51,305 bases of DNA from Streptococcus suis 10581. Lineage in GTDB: Bacteria > Bacillota > Bacilli > Lactobacillales > Streptococcaceae. The position numbers and the translations under genes were made by a program. The stretch is from positions 1-51,305 of the forward strand of contig ALKQ01000091.1 in NCBI GenBank assembly GCA_000440235.1. The letters run 5' to 3'. Position 1 is the stretch's first letter. Each line of letters opens with the position of its first letter. Under the pieces are notes generated by a model. The model did not search any database, was not told where the DNA came from, and saw only the letters and a list, made by a program, of their open reading frames with translations. Shown one piece after another: positions 18,836 through 28,397 of the stretch.

Positions 18836-20002
18836 CTAGAAATTTTTGACATAGTCGCGATGACTGGCTACTGCAGCTTTCAATTCCTCCATATTATCGG
18901 AAGAGAACTTCTCTAGGATTTCTGTCGCTAGAGTTGTAGCTACGACTGATTCCATGACTACACCAGCTGCTGGGAGAGCTGTTGGATCTGAACGTTCCAC
19001 AGTAGCTTTATAAGGCTCATGAGTATCAATGTCAACCGATATCAATGGCTTATAGAGGGTCGGAATTGGTTTCATAACACCACGAATGATTAGGGCCTCG
19101 CCATTGGTCATACCACCTTCGAAACCACCTAGATTATTGGTTCGGCGTGTATATCCTTTTTCTTGGGACCAGAGAATTTCGTCCATGACTTGGCTCCCTT
19201 TGAGATAGCCAGCTTGGAAGCCTACTCCAAATTCTACTCCCTTAAAAGCATTGATTGAAACAACAGCTTGCGCTAATTTTGCATCTAACTTTTTATCCCA
19301 TTGCACATATGACCCCAAGCCAGCTGGAACTCCTCCAACAACAGTCTCAATCACTCCGCCAATAGTATCTCCATCTCGCTTGATTTGATCAATATAGGCT
19401 TTGATTTCTTCTTCACGCTCTTGGTTGACAATGGATACTTCTGACTGGGCTGCACGCTCTTTGATTTCTGCTACGCTTAAACCATCTGGGACATCAATTT
19501 CCTTCCCTCCGAAAACGACTACATGGTTAGCAATTTCAATATCCAACTCAGCCAAAATCCGTTTGGCAACCGCACCTACAGCCACACGCATAGTTGTCTC
19601 ACGCGCACTAGAACGCTCCAAGGAATTACGCAAATCATCAAAGCGATATTTCATACCACCAACTAGGTCAGCATGTCCTGGGCGTGGATGTTTGATACGA
19701 CGCTTACTTTTGAGCTTCTCTTCGATATCCTCAACTGCCATAATATCCAACCATTTTTGATGGTCTTTGTTGGTCACATTCAATGTAATCGGGGCACCGG
19801 TTGTCTTACCGTGACGAACACCAGCCGTAATCTCTACGCGATCTGTTTCAATCTGCATCCGACTACCACGACCGTATCCCCCCTGGCGACGTTTTAAATC
19901 TTCATTAATATCCTCAGCTGTTAAAGGAAGACCGGCTGGAACTCCCTCAATAATGGCTGTTAGACGTGGTCCATGAGACTCACCAGCTGTTAAATAACGC
20001 AT
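18836..20002 (-). CDS. aroC: chorismate synthase
   Basis: 388 residues. Starts [20 protein letters not shown], then [21 protein letters not shown]-type [45 protein letters not shown], and the FMN-binding C-terminal [25 protein letters not shown] and [13 protein letters not shown]. It needs reduced FMN and eliminates phosphate from EPSP to give chorismate, the branch point for TyrA and PheA. GGAGA precedes the ATG, just after aroD. Confidence 0.96.
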   Translation of the reverse strand: MRYLTAGESHGPRLTAIIEGVPAGLPLTAEDINEDLKRRQGGYGRGSRMQIETDRVEITAGVRHGKTTGAPITLNVTNKDHQKWLDIMAVEDIEEKLKSKRRIKHPRPGHADLVGGMKYRFDDLRNSLERSSARETTMRVAVGAVAKRILAELDIEIANHVVVFGGKEIDVPDGLSVAEIKERAAQSEVSIVNQEREEEIKAYIDQIKRDGDTIGGVIETVVGGVPAGLGSYVQWDKKLDAKLAQAVVSINAFKGVEFGVGFQAGYLKGSQVMDEILWSQEKGYTRRTNNLGGFEGGMTNGEALIIRGVMKPIPTLYKPLISVDIDTHEPYKATVERSDPTALPAAGVVMESVVATTLATEILEKFSSDNMEELKAAVASHRDYVKNF

Positions 20003-20004
20003 AC

Positions 20005-20679
20005 TTAATTCTCCAAAATTTCCAAAAACTTACGAGTATTGCCTAAAGACATCTGTCCAGGTGCAGATGTTTCATCTAAGCTGGCAAAAGTCCAGCAGGA
20101 TCCTGTAATCACACCTGCAATACGCGTTAACTTCCCTAGTTCACCCATAGCGATTGTCGCAAATGTCTGCTCGGTGTTCAGCGATTTAAAACCACGAGTA
20201 TAATTCATAACATCTAGGACATCCTGCTCTGTCTTAGCCATTACAGCCATTTTAACAACAGCTGGTGACAGGCTAGTTAGTTCAGACATGATTTCCATAT
20301 AATTAGACGGTGTTTCCTCAAAATTATGATAACTCAACACAAGATTAGGAAACTCCAACATCTGCTCAAAAACCGACTTATAAGAATAATATTCAAAATC
20401 AATATAATCTGGCTGATAAAGCGCTGCAACTTCTTTGATTAAATTGACATATTCTTGATCGTCCAAATCCAAGTGGCCACCTTCACGTGTTGTCCGAATA
20501 GTGAAAACCACTTCCTTACCATTACATTTTTCAAATATAGCAGGTGCTACTCTTAAAATATCATCTTTCGGAAGGTAGTCTGCTCGCCATTCAACAATAT
20601 CTGCCTCTGCTAGACGTTCTACATCAATGGCCTCTACATCTTCCAGATTTCTAGGCATAATAGGAACTACTATTTTCAT
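20005..20679 (-). CDS. aroD: 3-dehydroquinate dehydratase, type I
   Basis: 224 residues. Class I features: EWRADYL near residue 33, [31 protein letters not shown] (catalytic His of the type I pair), the Schiff-base Lys in [17 protein letters not shown], and C-terminal [18 protein letters not shown]. It dehydrates 3-dehydroquinate to 3-dehydroshikimate. Its ATG overlaps the stop of the rlmI-like gene by four bases, so the two are coupled. Confidence 0.94.
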   Translation of the reverse strand: MKIVVPIMPRNLEDVEAIDVERLAEADIVEWRADYLPKDDILRVAPAIFEKCNGKEVVFTIRTTREGGHLDLDDQEYVNLIKEVAALYQPDYIDFEYYSYKSVFEQMLEFPNLVLSYHNFEETPSNYMEIMSELTSLSPAVVKMAVMAKTEQDVLDVMNYTRGFKSLNTEQTFATIAMGELGKLTRIAGVITGSCWTFASLDETSAPGQMSLGNTRKFLEILEN

Positions 20680-21839
20680 TTATCTACCTGTATCGTAAAG
20701 ACCTTTAGGTAATTACTACTTTCATCATTTTTATTGATTACAAAATCGGCCGGCAAGCGATAACTTGCCTCATAACGGTGTTTTCTAACACCAAAACCTT
20801 TTTCAATCTGCCTCTTAAATTTTTCAACAGAAACATTTGCGGCGTTGGTCGAAGCGATAATAGTTCCACCTGTATTTAGTATTTCCAAAGATTGAGAAAT
20901 CAACTTGTGATAATCTTTAGCTACTGAAAAGGTTTGTTTCTTATTTCGTGCAAAGCTTGGCGGATCCAAGACAATCACATCATAAGTCAAGCCTTTACGT
21001 TTGGCATATTTGAAATATTCAAATACATCCATTACCACAAAGTGATGATTATCTAAGTCTAAACTATTAACCTTAAAGTGAGCTTTAGAAAGTTCTCGCG
21101 AGCGTTTGGCTAAGTCAACAGAAGTCGTTTCCCCTGCTCCGCCCATGGCAGCAGCAATAGAAAATGCTGCCGTGTACGAAAACATGTTCAAAAGTGACTT
21201 GCCTGCCGCCAGGCCATCCACCAAGGAACCACGTACCTCATGCTGATCCAAAAAGATTCCCGTCATCAGTCCATCATTCATAAAGACCTGATAGTGAACT
21301 CCATTTTCCAACACAGTGAAATACTCAGGGGCTTCTTCTCCATAAAGATGAGCAGACTCAAAGGCCAAACCTTTAAAACGAATCTTCTCATAAGCTCCTC
21401 TTACTTCTGGAAATACCTGTTGAAAGGCAGCAACAATCATCTCTTTAACAGAATAAATAAAGGTATTATACCATGAAAAAACTGCGTATTCATCATACAA
21501 GTCAACCGTCATTCCACCAAAATTATCTCCATCTTGATTAAATAAACGAAAAGCGTTCGTCATCTCAGATTGATAAAAATGTTGACGTTTCTGTTTAGCA
21601 TCCACGAATAATTTAACAAAAAAATCCATGGTCAAGTCTTGATTGCTTCTACTAAACAGCCAGCCTATCCCCTTATTCTGTTTGGACAAATAAGCTTGGC
21701 CCAAATAGCTTCCAGATTCTGAATACAAAACAGCCAGCCTGTCCTCATCAAACGAAAAACCTGAAAAATCAGCGCTATCCAAGAGTTGAATCCCTCTGTT
21801 TATTTTCTGTTCTGCAATACGGTTTACCTTTATTTTCAT
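20676..21839 (-). CDS. RlmI-family rRNA (cytosine-C5) methyltransferase
   Basis: 387 residues: PUA-like N-terminus (about 1-75), an EEHUD-like middle segment ([19 protein letters not shown]), and a Rossmann methyltransferase domain with [32 protein letters not shown] and [13 protein letters not shown]. It probably methylates 23S rRNA, like E. coli RlmI, but could be a related enzyme. It is the first gene before aroD, an arrangement also known in pneumococcus. Its promoter lies so close that the mRNA may have no leader. Confidence 0.85.
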   Translation of the reverse strand: MKIKVNRIAEQKINRGIQLLDSADFSGFSFDEDRLAVLYSESGSYLGQAYLSKQNKGIGWLFSRSNQDLTMDFFVKLFVDAKQKRQHFYQSEMTNAFRLFNQDGDNFGGMTVDLYDEYAVFSWYNTFIYSVKEMIVAAFQQVFPEVRGAYEKIRFKGLAFESAHLYGEEAPEYFTVLENGVHYQVFMNDGLMTGIFLDQHEVRGSLVDGLAAGKSLLNMFSYTAAFSIAAAMGGAGETTSVDLAKRSRELSKAHFKVNSLDLDNHHFVVMDVFEYFKYAKRKGLTYDVIVLDPPSFARNKKQTFSVAKDYHKLISQSLEILNTGGTIIASTNAANVSVEKFKRQIEKGFGVRKHRYEASYRLPADFVINKNDESSNYLKVFTIQVDK

Positions 21840-21845
21840 AGAATT

Positions 21846-21875
21846 ATTATAACATGTTTCTTCATACTATGCCAA
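21846..21875 (-). promoter_or_regulatory. promoter of the rlmI-aroD-aroC-tyrA-ylbF unit, possibly leaderless
   Basis: TTGGCA (21870-21875), 18 bases, then an extended -10 TGTTATAAT with TATAAT at 21846-21851. Six bases separate the -10 from the ATG at 21837-21839, so transcription should start at or next to the A of the start codon. No Shine-Dalgarno can be present on such an mRNA. Confidence 0.7.
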
Positions 21876-21889
21876 AAAAACTCTAAACT

Positions 21890-21919
21890 TTGAGGCTTAT
21901 TTTAAAATTATGGTATAAT
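21890..21919 (+). promoter_or_regulatory. promoter of the LTA synthase gene
   Basis: TTGAGG (21890-21895), 18 bases, then extended -10 TGGTATAAT (TATAAT at 21914-21919). The GTG start at 21956 is served by TGAGG at 21944-21948; a closer-looking GAAAGGA (21934-21940) belongs to an out-of-frame ATG of nine codons. Confidence 0.75.
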
Positions 21920-21955
21920 GAACTAAGCTTTTAGAAAGGACCATGAGGCTTTATT

Positions 21956-24130
21956 GTGAAAAAACTAATTGACTACGTCAAGAAGATTGGACAAACTCGA
22001 CTTGGCTTCGTCTTGATTTTGCTAATCATTTACTGGCTCAAAACACTCTGGGCCTACTATGTTGATTTTAATTTAGATACCCAAGGATTTTTCCAAAATT
22101 TTATCGCTATTATGAATCCTCTCCCAGTAGGAATTTTATTGCTTGGTCTCTCGCTTTATATAAAGAATACGAAGGTATTCTATAGTGTAGCGATGACCAT
22201 TTATATTGTTCTTTTCGCCTGGCTCTTTTCAAATGCAGTCTATTATAGAGAATTTTCCGATTATATCTCCATTTCTACCATGATGGCTACCTCTAGCGTA
22301 TCTGCTGGATTAGGAGAAGCAGCTCTTAAGTTATTTAGGCTATGGGATATTGTCTATTTTCTTGATTTTATAGCTTTTGGTTTCTTAGTCTACCGTAAGG
22401 CATTTCACTGGGACAAAACTCCATTTCATAAAAAATCTAGCTTTGCCATCACAGCCTTTTCAGTATTATTGTTCTCTATCAATCTCTTTTTAGCAGAAAT
22501 TGATAGACCTGAGCTACTTACGAGAGGATTTTCTAATACTTATATCGTCAGAGCCCTTGGGTTACCAGCTTTCCTTGGCTACAATGCTAATCAAACCTAC
22601 AATGCCCATAAGGATCGCTCTGGTGCCACCGCCTCAGACCTGGAGCCTGTAAAACAATATATTACAGAACATTATGCTCAGCCGAATGACAACTACTTCG
22701 GTATTGCCAAAGGACGAAATGTTATCTATCTCCATCTAGAAAGCTTACAACAATTTGTTATTGACTATAAGTTGAACGTCAACGGTGTCGAATACGAAGT
22801 CACACCTTTCCTCAATTCTCTGTATCATTCTAGCTCTACTCTCGCCTTTTCTAATTTCTTCAACCAAGTGAAGGCAGGTAAAACCTCTGATGCCGAAACC
22901 ATGATTGAAACCTCACTTTTTGGACTCAATCAAGGCTCTTTCATGGTCCAATATGGCGGAAGCAATACCCAGCAAGCTGCACCATATATTCTCTCTCAAA
23001 ATGGTGGCTATACATCTGCTGTATTCCACGGTAACGCAGCTAGTTTCTGGAATAGAAACAACACCTATAAACAGTGGGGTTACAATTACTTCTTTGATCA
23101 ATCCTATTTCTCTAAAGCCACTGCTGAAAATTCATTCCAATACGGTCTGAATGATAAAATCATGTTCGCCGACTCTATCCAATATCTGGAACATTTACAG
23201 CAACCCTTCTATACCAAATTTATCACAGTTTCCAACCACTACCCCTATACAACCAGCTTGATTGGGGATGAGATTGGCTTTCCATTAGCCAATACAGATG
23301 ATGAAACCATTAATGGCTATTTTGCTACTGCAAACTATCTCGATGCGTCCATAAAGGCATTTTTTGATTACTTAAAAGCGACTGGCTTGTACGAAAACTC
23401 CGTCATCGTTCTCTATGGTGATCACTATGGAATTTCTAATTCACGCAATCCTGACTTGGCACCGTTGATTGGAAAAGATTCTCAGACTTGGTCAGATTTT
23501 GACAATGCCATGATGCAACGTGTTCCATATATGATTGTTGTACCTGGAATGACCAACGGTGGGATTTTTGATACCTACGGTGGTGAGATTGATGCACTTC
23601 CTACTCTCGAACATCTTTTAGGAATCAAATCCGATAACTATCTTCAAGTTGGTCAAGATCTACTTTCCAGCCAACACAGCCAAATTGTGGCTCTTCGAAC
23701 CGCTGGCAGTTTCATCACACCAAAATACACTAGCTACGAAGGTAAAATCTACTATACAGAAACTGGTCTTGAAATTACAAATCCAGATGAGACAACTCAG
23801 AAAGAAATTGAGGCAATTAAAGAAGCTACCGCAGCACAACTGGCGACTAGCGATGCCATTCAAACTGGTGATCTTATCCGATTCTTCGACAATGGATTGC
23901 CAGCCTTGGATTCAAGTCAATATAACTACATTGACTCATTGGCTGCCGAGATTGCACTGGAGAATAAACTTGGTACACAATCGACAAGTTTGTATAGTAA
24001 AAACGGCAATAAGTCAACAATTGAACTATTTAAAGCACCAAGCTACCTAGAACTTCACGGTAGTACAACTGCTACTAGCACACCAAATACTGGTACTAGC
24101 TCAACAAGTACCAGTTCAAACTCGCAGTAA
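21956..24130 (+). CDS. ltaS: lipoteichoic acid synthase-type membrane sulfatase-fold enzyme
   Basis: 724 residues, GTG start. Five membrane segments (about 15-200) precede an extracellular sulfatase-fold domain. The metal-binding Glu lies in YLHLESLQQF, the nucleophile Thr in GKTSDAE, and metal ligands in VLYGDHYGIS. LtaS enzymes polymerise glycerol-phosphate from phosphatidylglycerol onto a glycolipid anchor; S. suis has more than one member, so this could be a paralogue. The last ~25 residues are almost all Ser/Thr/Gly/Asn (GSTTATSTPNTGTSSTSTSS), an unusual extracellular tail. Monocistronic, with its own promoter and terminator. Confidence 0.88.
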   Translation: MKKLIDYVKKIGQTRLGFVLILLIIYWLKTLWAYYVDFNLDTQGFFQNFIAIMNPLPVGILLLGLSLYIKNTKVFYSVAMTIYIVLFAWLFSNAVYYREFSDYISISTMMATSSVSAGLGEAALKLFRLWDIVYFLDFIAFGFLVYRKAFHWDKTPFHKKSSFAITAFSVLLFSINLFLAEIDRPELLTRGFSNTYIVRALGLPAFLGYNANQTYNAHKDRSGATASDLEPVKQYITEHYAQPNDNYFGIAKGRNVIYLHLESLQQFVIDYKLNVNGVEYEVTPFLNSLYHSSSTLAFSNFFNQVKAGKTSDAETMIETSLFGLNQGSFMVQYGGSNTQQAAPYILSQNGGYTSAVFHGNAASFWNRNNTYKQWGYNYFFDQSYFSKATAENSFQYGLNDKIMFADSIQYLEHLQQPFYTKFITVSNHYPYTTSLIGDEIGFPLANTDDETINGYFATANYLDASIKAFFDYLKATGLYENSVIVLYGDHYGISNSRNPDLAPLIGKDSQTWSDFDNAMMQRVPYMIVVPGMTNGGIFDTYGGEIDALPTLEHLLGIKSDNYLQVGQDLLSSQHSQIVALRTAGSFITPKYTSYEGKIYYTETGLEITNPDETTQKEIEAIKEATAAQLATSDAIQTGDLIRFFDNGLPALDSSQYNYIDSLAAEIALENKLGTQSTSLYSKNGNKSTIELFKAPSYLELHGSTTATSTPNTGTSSTSTSSNSQ

Positions 24131-24136
24131 TACACT

Positions 24137-24184
24137 AAAAGGCTTAGAATCATGTCAGTTACTACATTGATTCTAAGCCTTTTT
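24137..24184 (+). terminator. terminator after ltaS
   Basis: AAAAGGCTTAGAATCA and TGATTCTAAGCCTTTT form a 16-bp stem with a 15-base loop, seven bases after the ltaS stop, ending in T. The other strand also ends in T, so it may serve both directions. Confidence 0.88.
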
Positions 24185-24288
24185 ATACTCAATGAAAATC
24201 AAAAACAGGCTAGGCGACGCAGATGCAGATAGAACTGAAGTTCATCAAATCAAGTCAACAACGTCTGATTTTGATTTTCGAAGAGTAT
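24185..24288. repeat. BOX-like intergenic repeat, copy 2
   Basis: 104 bases, identical to the copy at 10354-10457 except for one G/A difference at the 25th base. It lies directly against the terminator of ltaS and before the convergent histidine-triad gene, again in a gap between converging genes. Confidence 0.75.
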
Positions 24289-24323
24289 TAGACCACTATT
24301 TCAAATCACTCATATCTATTGCA

Positions 24324-26819
24324 TCAAGGAAATATAGAATCCTCACTCGACTCTTCCCCTGCTGATGGATTCTTAGGGACATCTATGGGTGCAACAGTAC
24401 TACTTTCAGTTGCTTTTGTATCTTCTGTTGTAGTTTCAATGCCTGTTACAGTTTCTACTTCTGAACTAGGTGTCAACAAATCATCTAACCAGCCATCTGC
24501 ATCCTCTTCTCCATTAGGGACATCTGGAGTATTCGGCAATGGATTTCCAGGCAACCAAGTATCACCTGGCTCAACTGTCCCATCTTTGCTATCACTTTCA
24601 ACTTTATCGAAATGAATATCGTAGACAGTATCTTCCAAAATAGGTGTGTCCCATGCTACATTTGGAATAACAGGTTTTGTATAATCTCGTTTATAACCTA
24701 TATCACTCTTCAAAGATGGCGGAAAAATTCCAGCTTGGTTCAGTGTTAACCCTTTTCTAACAAGGTAAACAACTGTTTTACTAGTTCCCAAATGGGTCTG
24801 AAGTTGGCCGCCGTCACCTGCTCGAAATGCAAGAGCTACATAATTCTTTGGATCATGCCAATGGTAATTTGGATGTCTACTTGGATCATTGATGTCCGTT
24901 GGATTATCCGTATTTTCGGCAATATATGGCCCTATACGAGGAGCTGTTGTCCCAAATGCTGCCAAGCTCGTTGTGGCACTAACATAATCTATATCTTTTT
25001 CTCCACCGGTAATAACTGTCCTAAACTCGATGAATTCATAATCTTTACTTGGAACCGGTTCTGGTACAACAAGCCCCTGCTCCTTAGCTTGTTTCCAAGT
25101 TAAGTCAGATTTCACAAAGTATATGAACCCTGCTCGAATCTCACCATTTAATTTTAAACGACCATTAGCTATCGCACTATATTTAACAGGTACATAGTCT
25201 GATAGATCAATATTTGAAACATCATCACTTGGAGCGTAAATATTTTTTGTCGGCTTGCGATAAACAGTATCAAAATCAGCATAAAAACTTTGATGTTCTC
25301 TTGCCATCTTGCCAGACTTTGGCAAAGTAGCATTCCAACCATTAAAGACGCGTCCCTTTTGTTGAAGGGTCTGCGGATAGACGATGTTCAAATCTTCCCA
25401 GTTTAAATCTTTACGAACCAAATAATAGACTCTCTTCGTTTTTTTACCATTAACGACAAAATCACCAAAATCACTATTTGTACTGAATGTTACTAGAATG
25501 AAATTTTTAATATCCTGAAGCCCTTCTGGATGATACTTTTGATGGACACCATTACGTGTTAAATTTTCTGTTGAACCTTCTGTATAAAAAGGCCCATATA
25601 CCAATTGTTTCTCAATAGCAAGATTTACCGTTTCGGTCTTAACATCACGCTCAGGATCATCTGGCAAACTAGGATCAATTTTATAAACATGCGCATGGTC
25701 CCCATGGCGTACACTCATATAATTCCCGTCAATTGTAATGTCCTCACGCTTGACTTTAAAACGCTCCATGTACTGCTTAATGAGACGTTCTTTTCTCTGT
25801 TCAAGTGTTTCTCCATCCTTTTGTTTAAGAATACGATCTTCCGGACTTTCAAACAGCTTCCTTGTATCAATTTCCTTTAATAAAACAATATGTGTGTGAT
25901 CTCCATGCGGATACTCTAATCCAATTTGACCATCAACGATGACTTTCTTAAAACGTGATGGCTCTAAATTCAGTTCTTTTGCTAAGTAGTCCAATTTCAT
26001 TTGATACTCAGTATTTTCTACCTCGGACAATGGCTTCTTATCCGATTCTACATTTGGTTTATACTGATTCACAAGATAAGACCATTTAGTCTTTTTCAAT
26101 GTTTCAAAATGAATAAGATGCAAATGTTTCCCATGCCTTACTAGAATCCCAGTTTCCGTTACACCGCTGATATTTTGCCCATCAAACAAGAAACCATCAC
26201 TCGTTTGAAAATCAATCCCCGGAATCCCTTCCTGTTGGTGAACGATAGGAAGAGTTGACGATTGACGACTACCGGAGGTCAATTGCCTGTGTGTCGTGCC
26301 ACCTAAGCTTGATTTTAAAATATAGTGATAATGATCCCCATGCCGAACAGTATAGCCATTGGCATCCTCTGCGACAATATCTTTAGGATCAAAAACGTAT
26401 TCATCTTCGGTCTGTTTCGAACCAGATGGTCGCTGATTTCTATTAGGTTGAGAAGAATGTGTTTTTTCTTGATAGTTCTCAGGAATTAAATAGGACCATT
26501 TTGTATTCTTTAAATCTGAGTAAAAGAAAAAATGCTTATGATCACCATGATTGACAATAATTCCTAAATCAGTTTTTTCCTCAATTTGTGACTCATCAGT
26601 GAGTAAAAAACCATCATCTGTCGCCTTATCAATCCCTGGAACTTCCTTTTTCGGATCTGAAGGAATCTCTCTTGATTGCTTTGATTGCGATGTTTCTATG
26701 CTTGTTATTTTTTGATGGCTCGATTGCTCTTTATAATTTGACACTTGATAGGTTACCAATGCTACAGCACAAATAAGCGATACTCCTGCTACACAAAGCA
26801 AAGTCTTACCTTGTTTCAT
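24324..26819 (-). CDS. polyhistidine triad (Pht/Htp) surface protein
   Basis: 831 residues from the ATG at 26819, which AAGGAGAG precedes; a reading from 26885 lacks a site. A hydrophobic signal segment (about 6-28) leads into five HxxHxH triads: HGDHKH, HGDHYH, HGKHLH, HGDHTH and HGDHAH. These bind zinc and, in pneumococcus, hand zinc to AdcAII. Residues about 65-115 and 195-250 are internal duplicates (DGFLL...HGDHKH...TKWSYL and DGFLF...HGKHLH...TKWSYL). The C-terminal half has three related modules containing VYYLVRKDLNW, IYFVKSDLTW and VVYLVRKGLT, then an acidic Ser/Thr-rich tail without LPXTG. It stands alone, with an AdcR-like site upstream. Confidence 0.9.
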   Translation of the reverse strand: MKQGKTLLCVAGVSLICAVALVTYQVSNYKEQSSHQKITSIETSQSKQSREIPSDPKKEVPGIDKATDDGFLLTDESQIEEKTDLGIIVNHGDHKHFFFYSDLKNTKWSYLIPENYQEKTHSSQPNRNQRPSGSKQTEDEYVFDPKDIVAEDANGYTVRHGDHYHYILKSSLGGTTHRQLTSGSRQSSTLPIVHQQEGIPGIDFQTSDGFLFDGQNISGVTETGILVRHGKHLHLIHFETLKKTKWSYLVNQYKPNVESDKKPLSEVENTEYQMKLDYLAKELNLEPSRFKKVIVDGQIGLEYPHGDHTHIVLLKEIDTRKLFESPEDRILKQKDGETLEQRKERLIKQYMERFKVKREDITIDGNYMSVRHGDHAHVYKIDPSLPDDPERDVKTETVNLAIEKQLVYGPFYTEGSTENLTRNGVHQKYHPEGLQDIKNFILVTFSTNSDFGDFVVNGKKTKRVYYLVRKDLNWEDLNIVYPQTLQQKGRVFNGWNATLPKSGKMAREHQSFYADFDTVYRKPTKNIYAPSDDVSNIDLSDYVPVKYSAIANGRLKLNGEIRAGFIYFVKSDLTWKQAKEQGLVVPEPVPSKDYEFIEFRTVITGGEKDIDYVSATTSLAAFGTTAPRIGPYIAENTDNPTDINDPSRHPNYHWHDPKNYVALAFRAGDGGQLQTHLGTSKTVVYLVRKGLTLNQAGIFPPSLKSDIGYKRDYTKPVIPNVAWDTPILEDTVYDIHFDKVESDSKDGTVEPGDTWLPGNPLPNTPDVPNGEEDADGWLDDLLTPSSEVETVTGIETTTEDTKATESSTVAPIDVPKNPSAGEESSEDSIFP

Positions 26820-26944
26820 ATCTATGTTTCTCTCCTTACTTACTATTATATTTATATTATTGACATGGTAAATGGATTCTACCATTGTAGAATGCCATCG
26901 CCATATCTATTTACTTTATAAAATAAAATTTGTCGCCTTTTTAA

Positions 26945-26956
26945 TTTACCAGTTAA
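26945..26956 (-). promoter_or_regulatory. AdcR-like zinc operator upstream of the histidine-triad gene
   Basis: The minus strand reads TTAACTGGTAAA, one base from the AdcR consensus TTAACYRGTTAA. It lies about 125 bases before the start of a protein family known to be repressed by AdcR with zinc. I could not identify the promoter it would overlap with confidence. Confidence 0.65.
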
Positions 26957-27002
26957 GTATATCATTCATATTGAAATTTAGCAAGCTCTGAGCGAATTAA
27001 AA

Positions 27003-27038
27003 CAAAAAAAGAGCTTGGCACACAGACCAAACTCTTTA
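27003..27038 (-). terminator. terminator after rplT
   Basis: On the minus strand AAAGAGTTTGG pairs with CCAAGCTCTTT (one G-U) and is followed by TTTTG, directly after the rplT stop. It ends infC-rpmI-rplT. Confidence 0.85.
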
Positions 27039-27048
27039 TTTTATATAC

Positions 27049-27408
27049 TTATTTAGCAAGCTTTGCTTTAGCAGCATCTGCAAGAGCTGTGAAAGCTGCT
27101 GCATCGTTTACTGCCAAGTCAGCAAGCATTTTGCGGTTTACTTCGATTTCTGCCAATTTCAAACCGTGCATCAATTGTGAGTATGACAAACCGTTCATGC
27201 GAGCAGCCGCGTTGATACGAGTGATCCACAATTTACGGAAATCACGTTTCTTCTGACGGCGGTCACGGTATGCATAATAGTAAGAGTTCATTACTTGTTC
27301 TTTCGCAGTGCGGAACAAGAGATGTTTAGCTCCATAGTAACCTTTAGCTAATTTTAAAATACGTTTACGGCGTTTACGAGAAACAACGCCACCTTTAACA
27401 CGTGCCAT
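27049..27408 (-). CDS. rplT: 50S ribosomal protein L20
   Basis: 119 residues, standard length. Starts [26 protein letters not shown] and contains [24 protein letters not shown]. It binds 23S rRNA early in assembly; in low-GC Gram-positives it also represses its own operon through the infC leader. It is third in infC-rpmI-rplT. Confidence 0.98.
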   Translation of the reverse strand: MARVKGGVVSRKRRKRILKLAKGYYGAKHLLFRTAKEQVMNSYYYAYRDRRQKKRDFRKLWITRINAAARMNGLSYSQLMHGLKLAEIEVNRKMLADLAVNDAAAFTALADAAKAKLAK

Positions 27409-27457
27409 TTAATTTTCCTCCAAATAATTCAAATAATAAGTAGTGCTATATCAGTGC

Positions 27458-27658
27458 TTAGCGCATTTGAGTAAGCATTGACTTGATACGCTTGAAGTCA
27501 CCTGAATGTACCATACCTGCTTTACGAAGGTGACGACGTTGTTTTTTAGTTTTACCGTGGAAACGGTGTGAAGTATAAGCGCGGAAGCGTTTCAATCCAC
27601 CAGAACCTGTACGTTTGAAACGTTTAGCTGATGCGCGGTGAGTTTTTTGTTTTGGCAT
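27458..27658 (-). CDS. rpmI: 50S ribosomal protein L35
   Basis: 66 residues, very basic, starting [21 protein letters not shown]. Canonical small 50S protein, lying between infC (26-base gap) and rplT (49-base gap). GGAG precedes the ATG. Confidence 0.97.
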   Translation of the reverse strand: MPKQKTHRASAKRFKRTGSGGLKRFRAYTSHRFHGKTKKQRRHLRKAGMVHSGDFKRIKSMLTQMR

Positions 27659-27684
27659 GTTAATTCTCCTTTTGCTTAAAAAGC

Positions 27685-28206
27685 TTATTTTTTATCTGAA
27701 GCTGGGGCCAATTGCATAAACATTTGACGTCCGTCCATCTTAGCGCGTTGTTCGATAATGGCAATATCTTGGGTTGCTTCAGCGAACTCAGCTAATACTT
27801 TCGCTCCAACTTCTTTGTGGGTAATCATACGACCCTTGAAACGGATCGAAACCTTAACCTTATTTCCTTTTTCAAGGAATTTACGGGCATGACGAAGTTT
27901 TGTCTCGAAGTCCCCTTTATCAATAACTGGACTTAGACGCACTTCTTTTACAGTGACAACACTTTGTTTTTTGCGTTGTTCTTTCTGTTTCTTCTGATAT
28001 TCAAATTTGAACTTACCGTAGTCCATAATTTTCGCTACTGGTGGTTTAGCTTGCGGTTGAATCAATACTAAATCCACGTTGGCGCTATCAGCAATGGCCT
28101 GAGCCTCATTGAGCGGTTTGATTCCCAACTGTTCACCCTCAAGACCGATAAGACGAACTTCACGCACTCGAATTTCATCATTGATGAACAAATCTTGCTT
28201 TGCTAT
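27685..28206 (-). CDS. infC: translation initiation factor IF-3, probable AUA start
   Basis: I start it at ATA 28206 (173 residues: [20 protein letters not shown] follows the start). GAGGTG lies seven bases upstream, and an in-frame TGA six bases before the ATA excludes a longer form. A TTG at 28191 would cut conserved residues and has no site. IF-3 genes commonly use rare starts (AUU, AUC, AUA), which IF-3 itself discriminates against to set its own level. N-domain to about residue 75 ([15 protein letters not shown]), C-domain with VSIRFKGR and [12 protein letters not shown]. Regulated also by the L20-type leader upstream. Confidence 0.93.
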   Translation of the reverse strand: MAKQDLFINDEIRVREVRLIGLEGEQLGIKPLNEAQAIADSANVDLVLIQPQAKPPVAKIMDYGKFKFEYQKKQKEQRKKQSVVTVKEVRLSPVIDKGDFETKLRHARKFLEKGNKVKVSIRFKGRMITHKEVGAKVLAEFAEATQDIAIIEQRAKMDGRQMFMQLAPASDKK

Positions 28207-28362
28207 GGCTTTTCACCTCATTTTATATTTTTCGAGAAAAACGAAACGGACTTGCTAAACAAGTCCGCACTACACCATTATTCTTTCCGAAGAAATCTTA
28301 ATCCGTAGAGCCAGACAACGTTAGTCGCAAGGCGAGAAGCTCTCACTTCTGCTTTTCTCAAT
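28207..28362 (-). ncRNA. infC operon leader (L20-type leader)
   Basis: About 155 untranslated bases between the mapped promoter and infC. They end in a terminator-like hairpin (CGGACTTG-TTTAG-CAAGTCCG then TTTCGTTTTTC, 28234-28268). Upstream lies a folded GC-rich segment around AGTGAGAGCTTCTCGCC. This position and form match the autoregulatory L20 leader of Firmicutes, where L20 binding promotes termination. I recognise it by context and hairpins, not by a model score. Confidence 0.7.
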
Positions 28363-28368
28363 ACGACT

Positions 28369-28397
28369 ATTCTAACATGTCTAAAACTACTTGTCAA
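28369..28397 (-). promoter_or_regulatory. promoter of infC-rpmI-rplT
   Basis: TTGACA (28392-28397), 17 bases, TAGAAT (28369-28374) on the minus strand. The -35 lies within the last codons of cmk. Confidence 0.85.
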
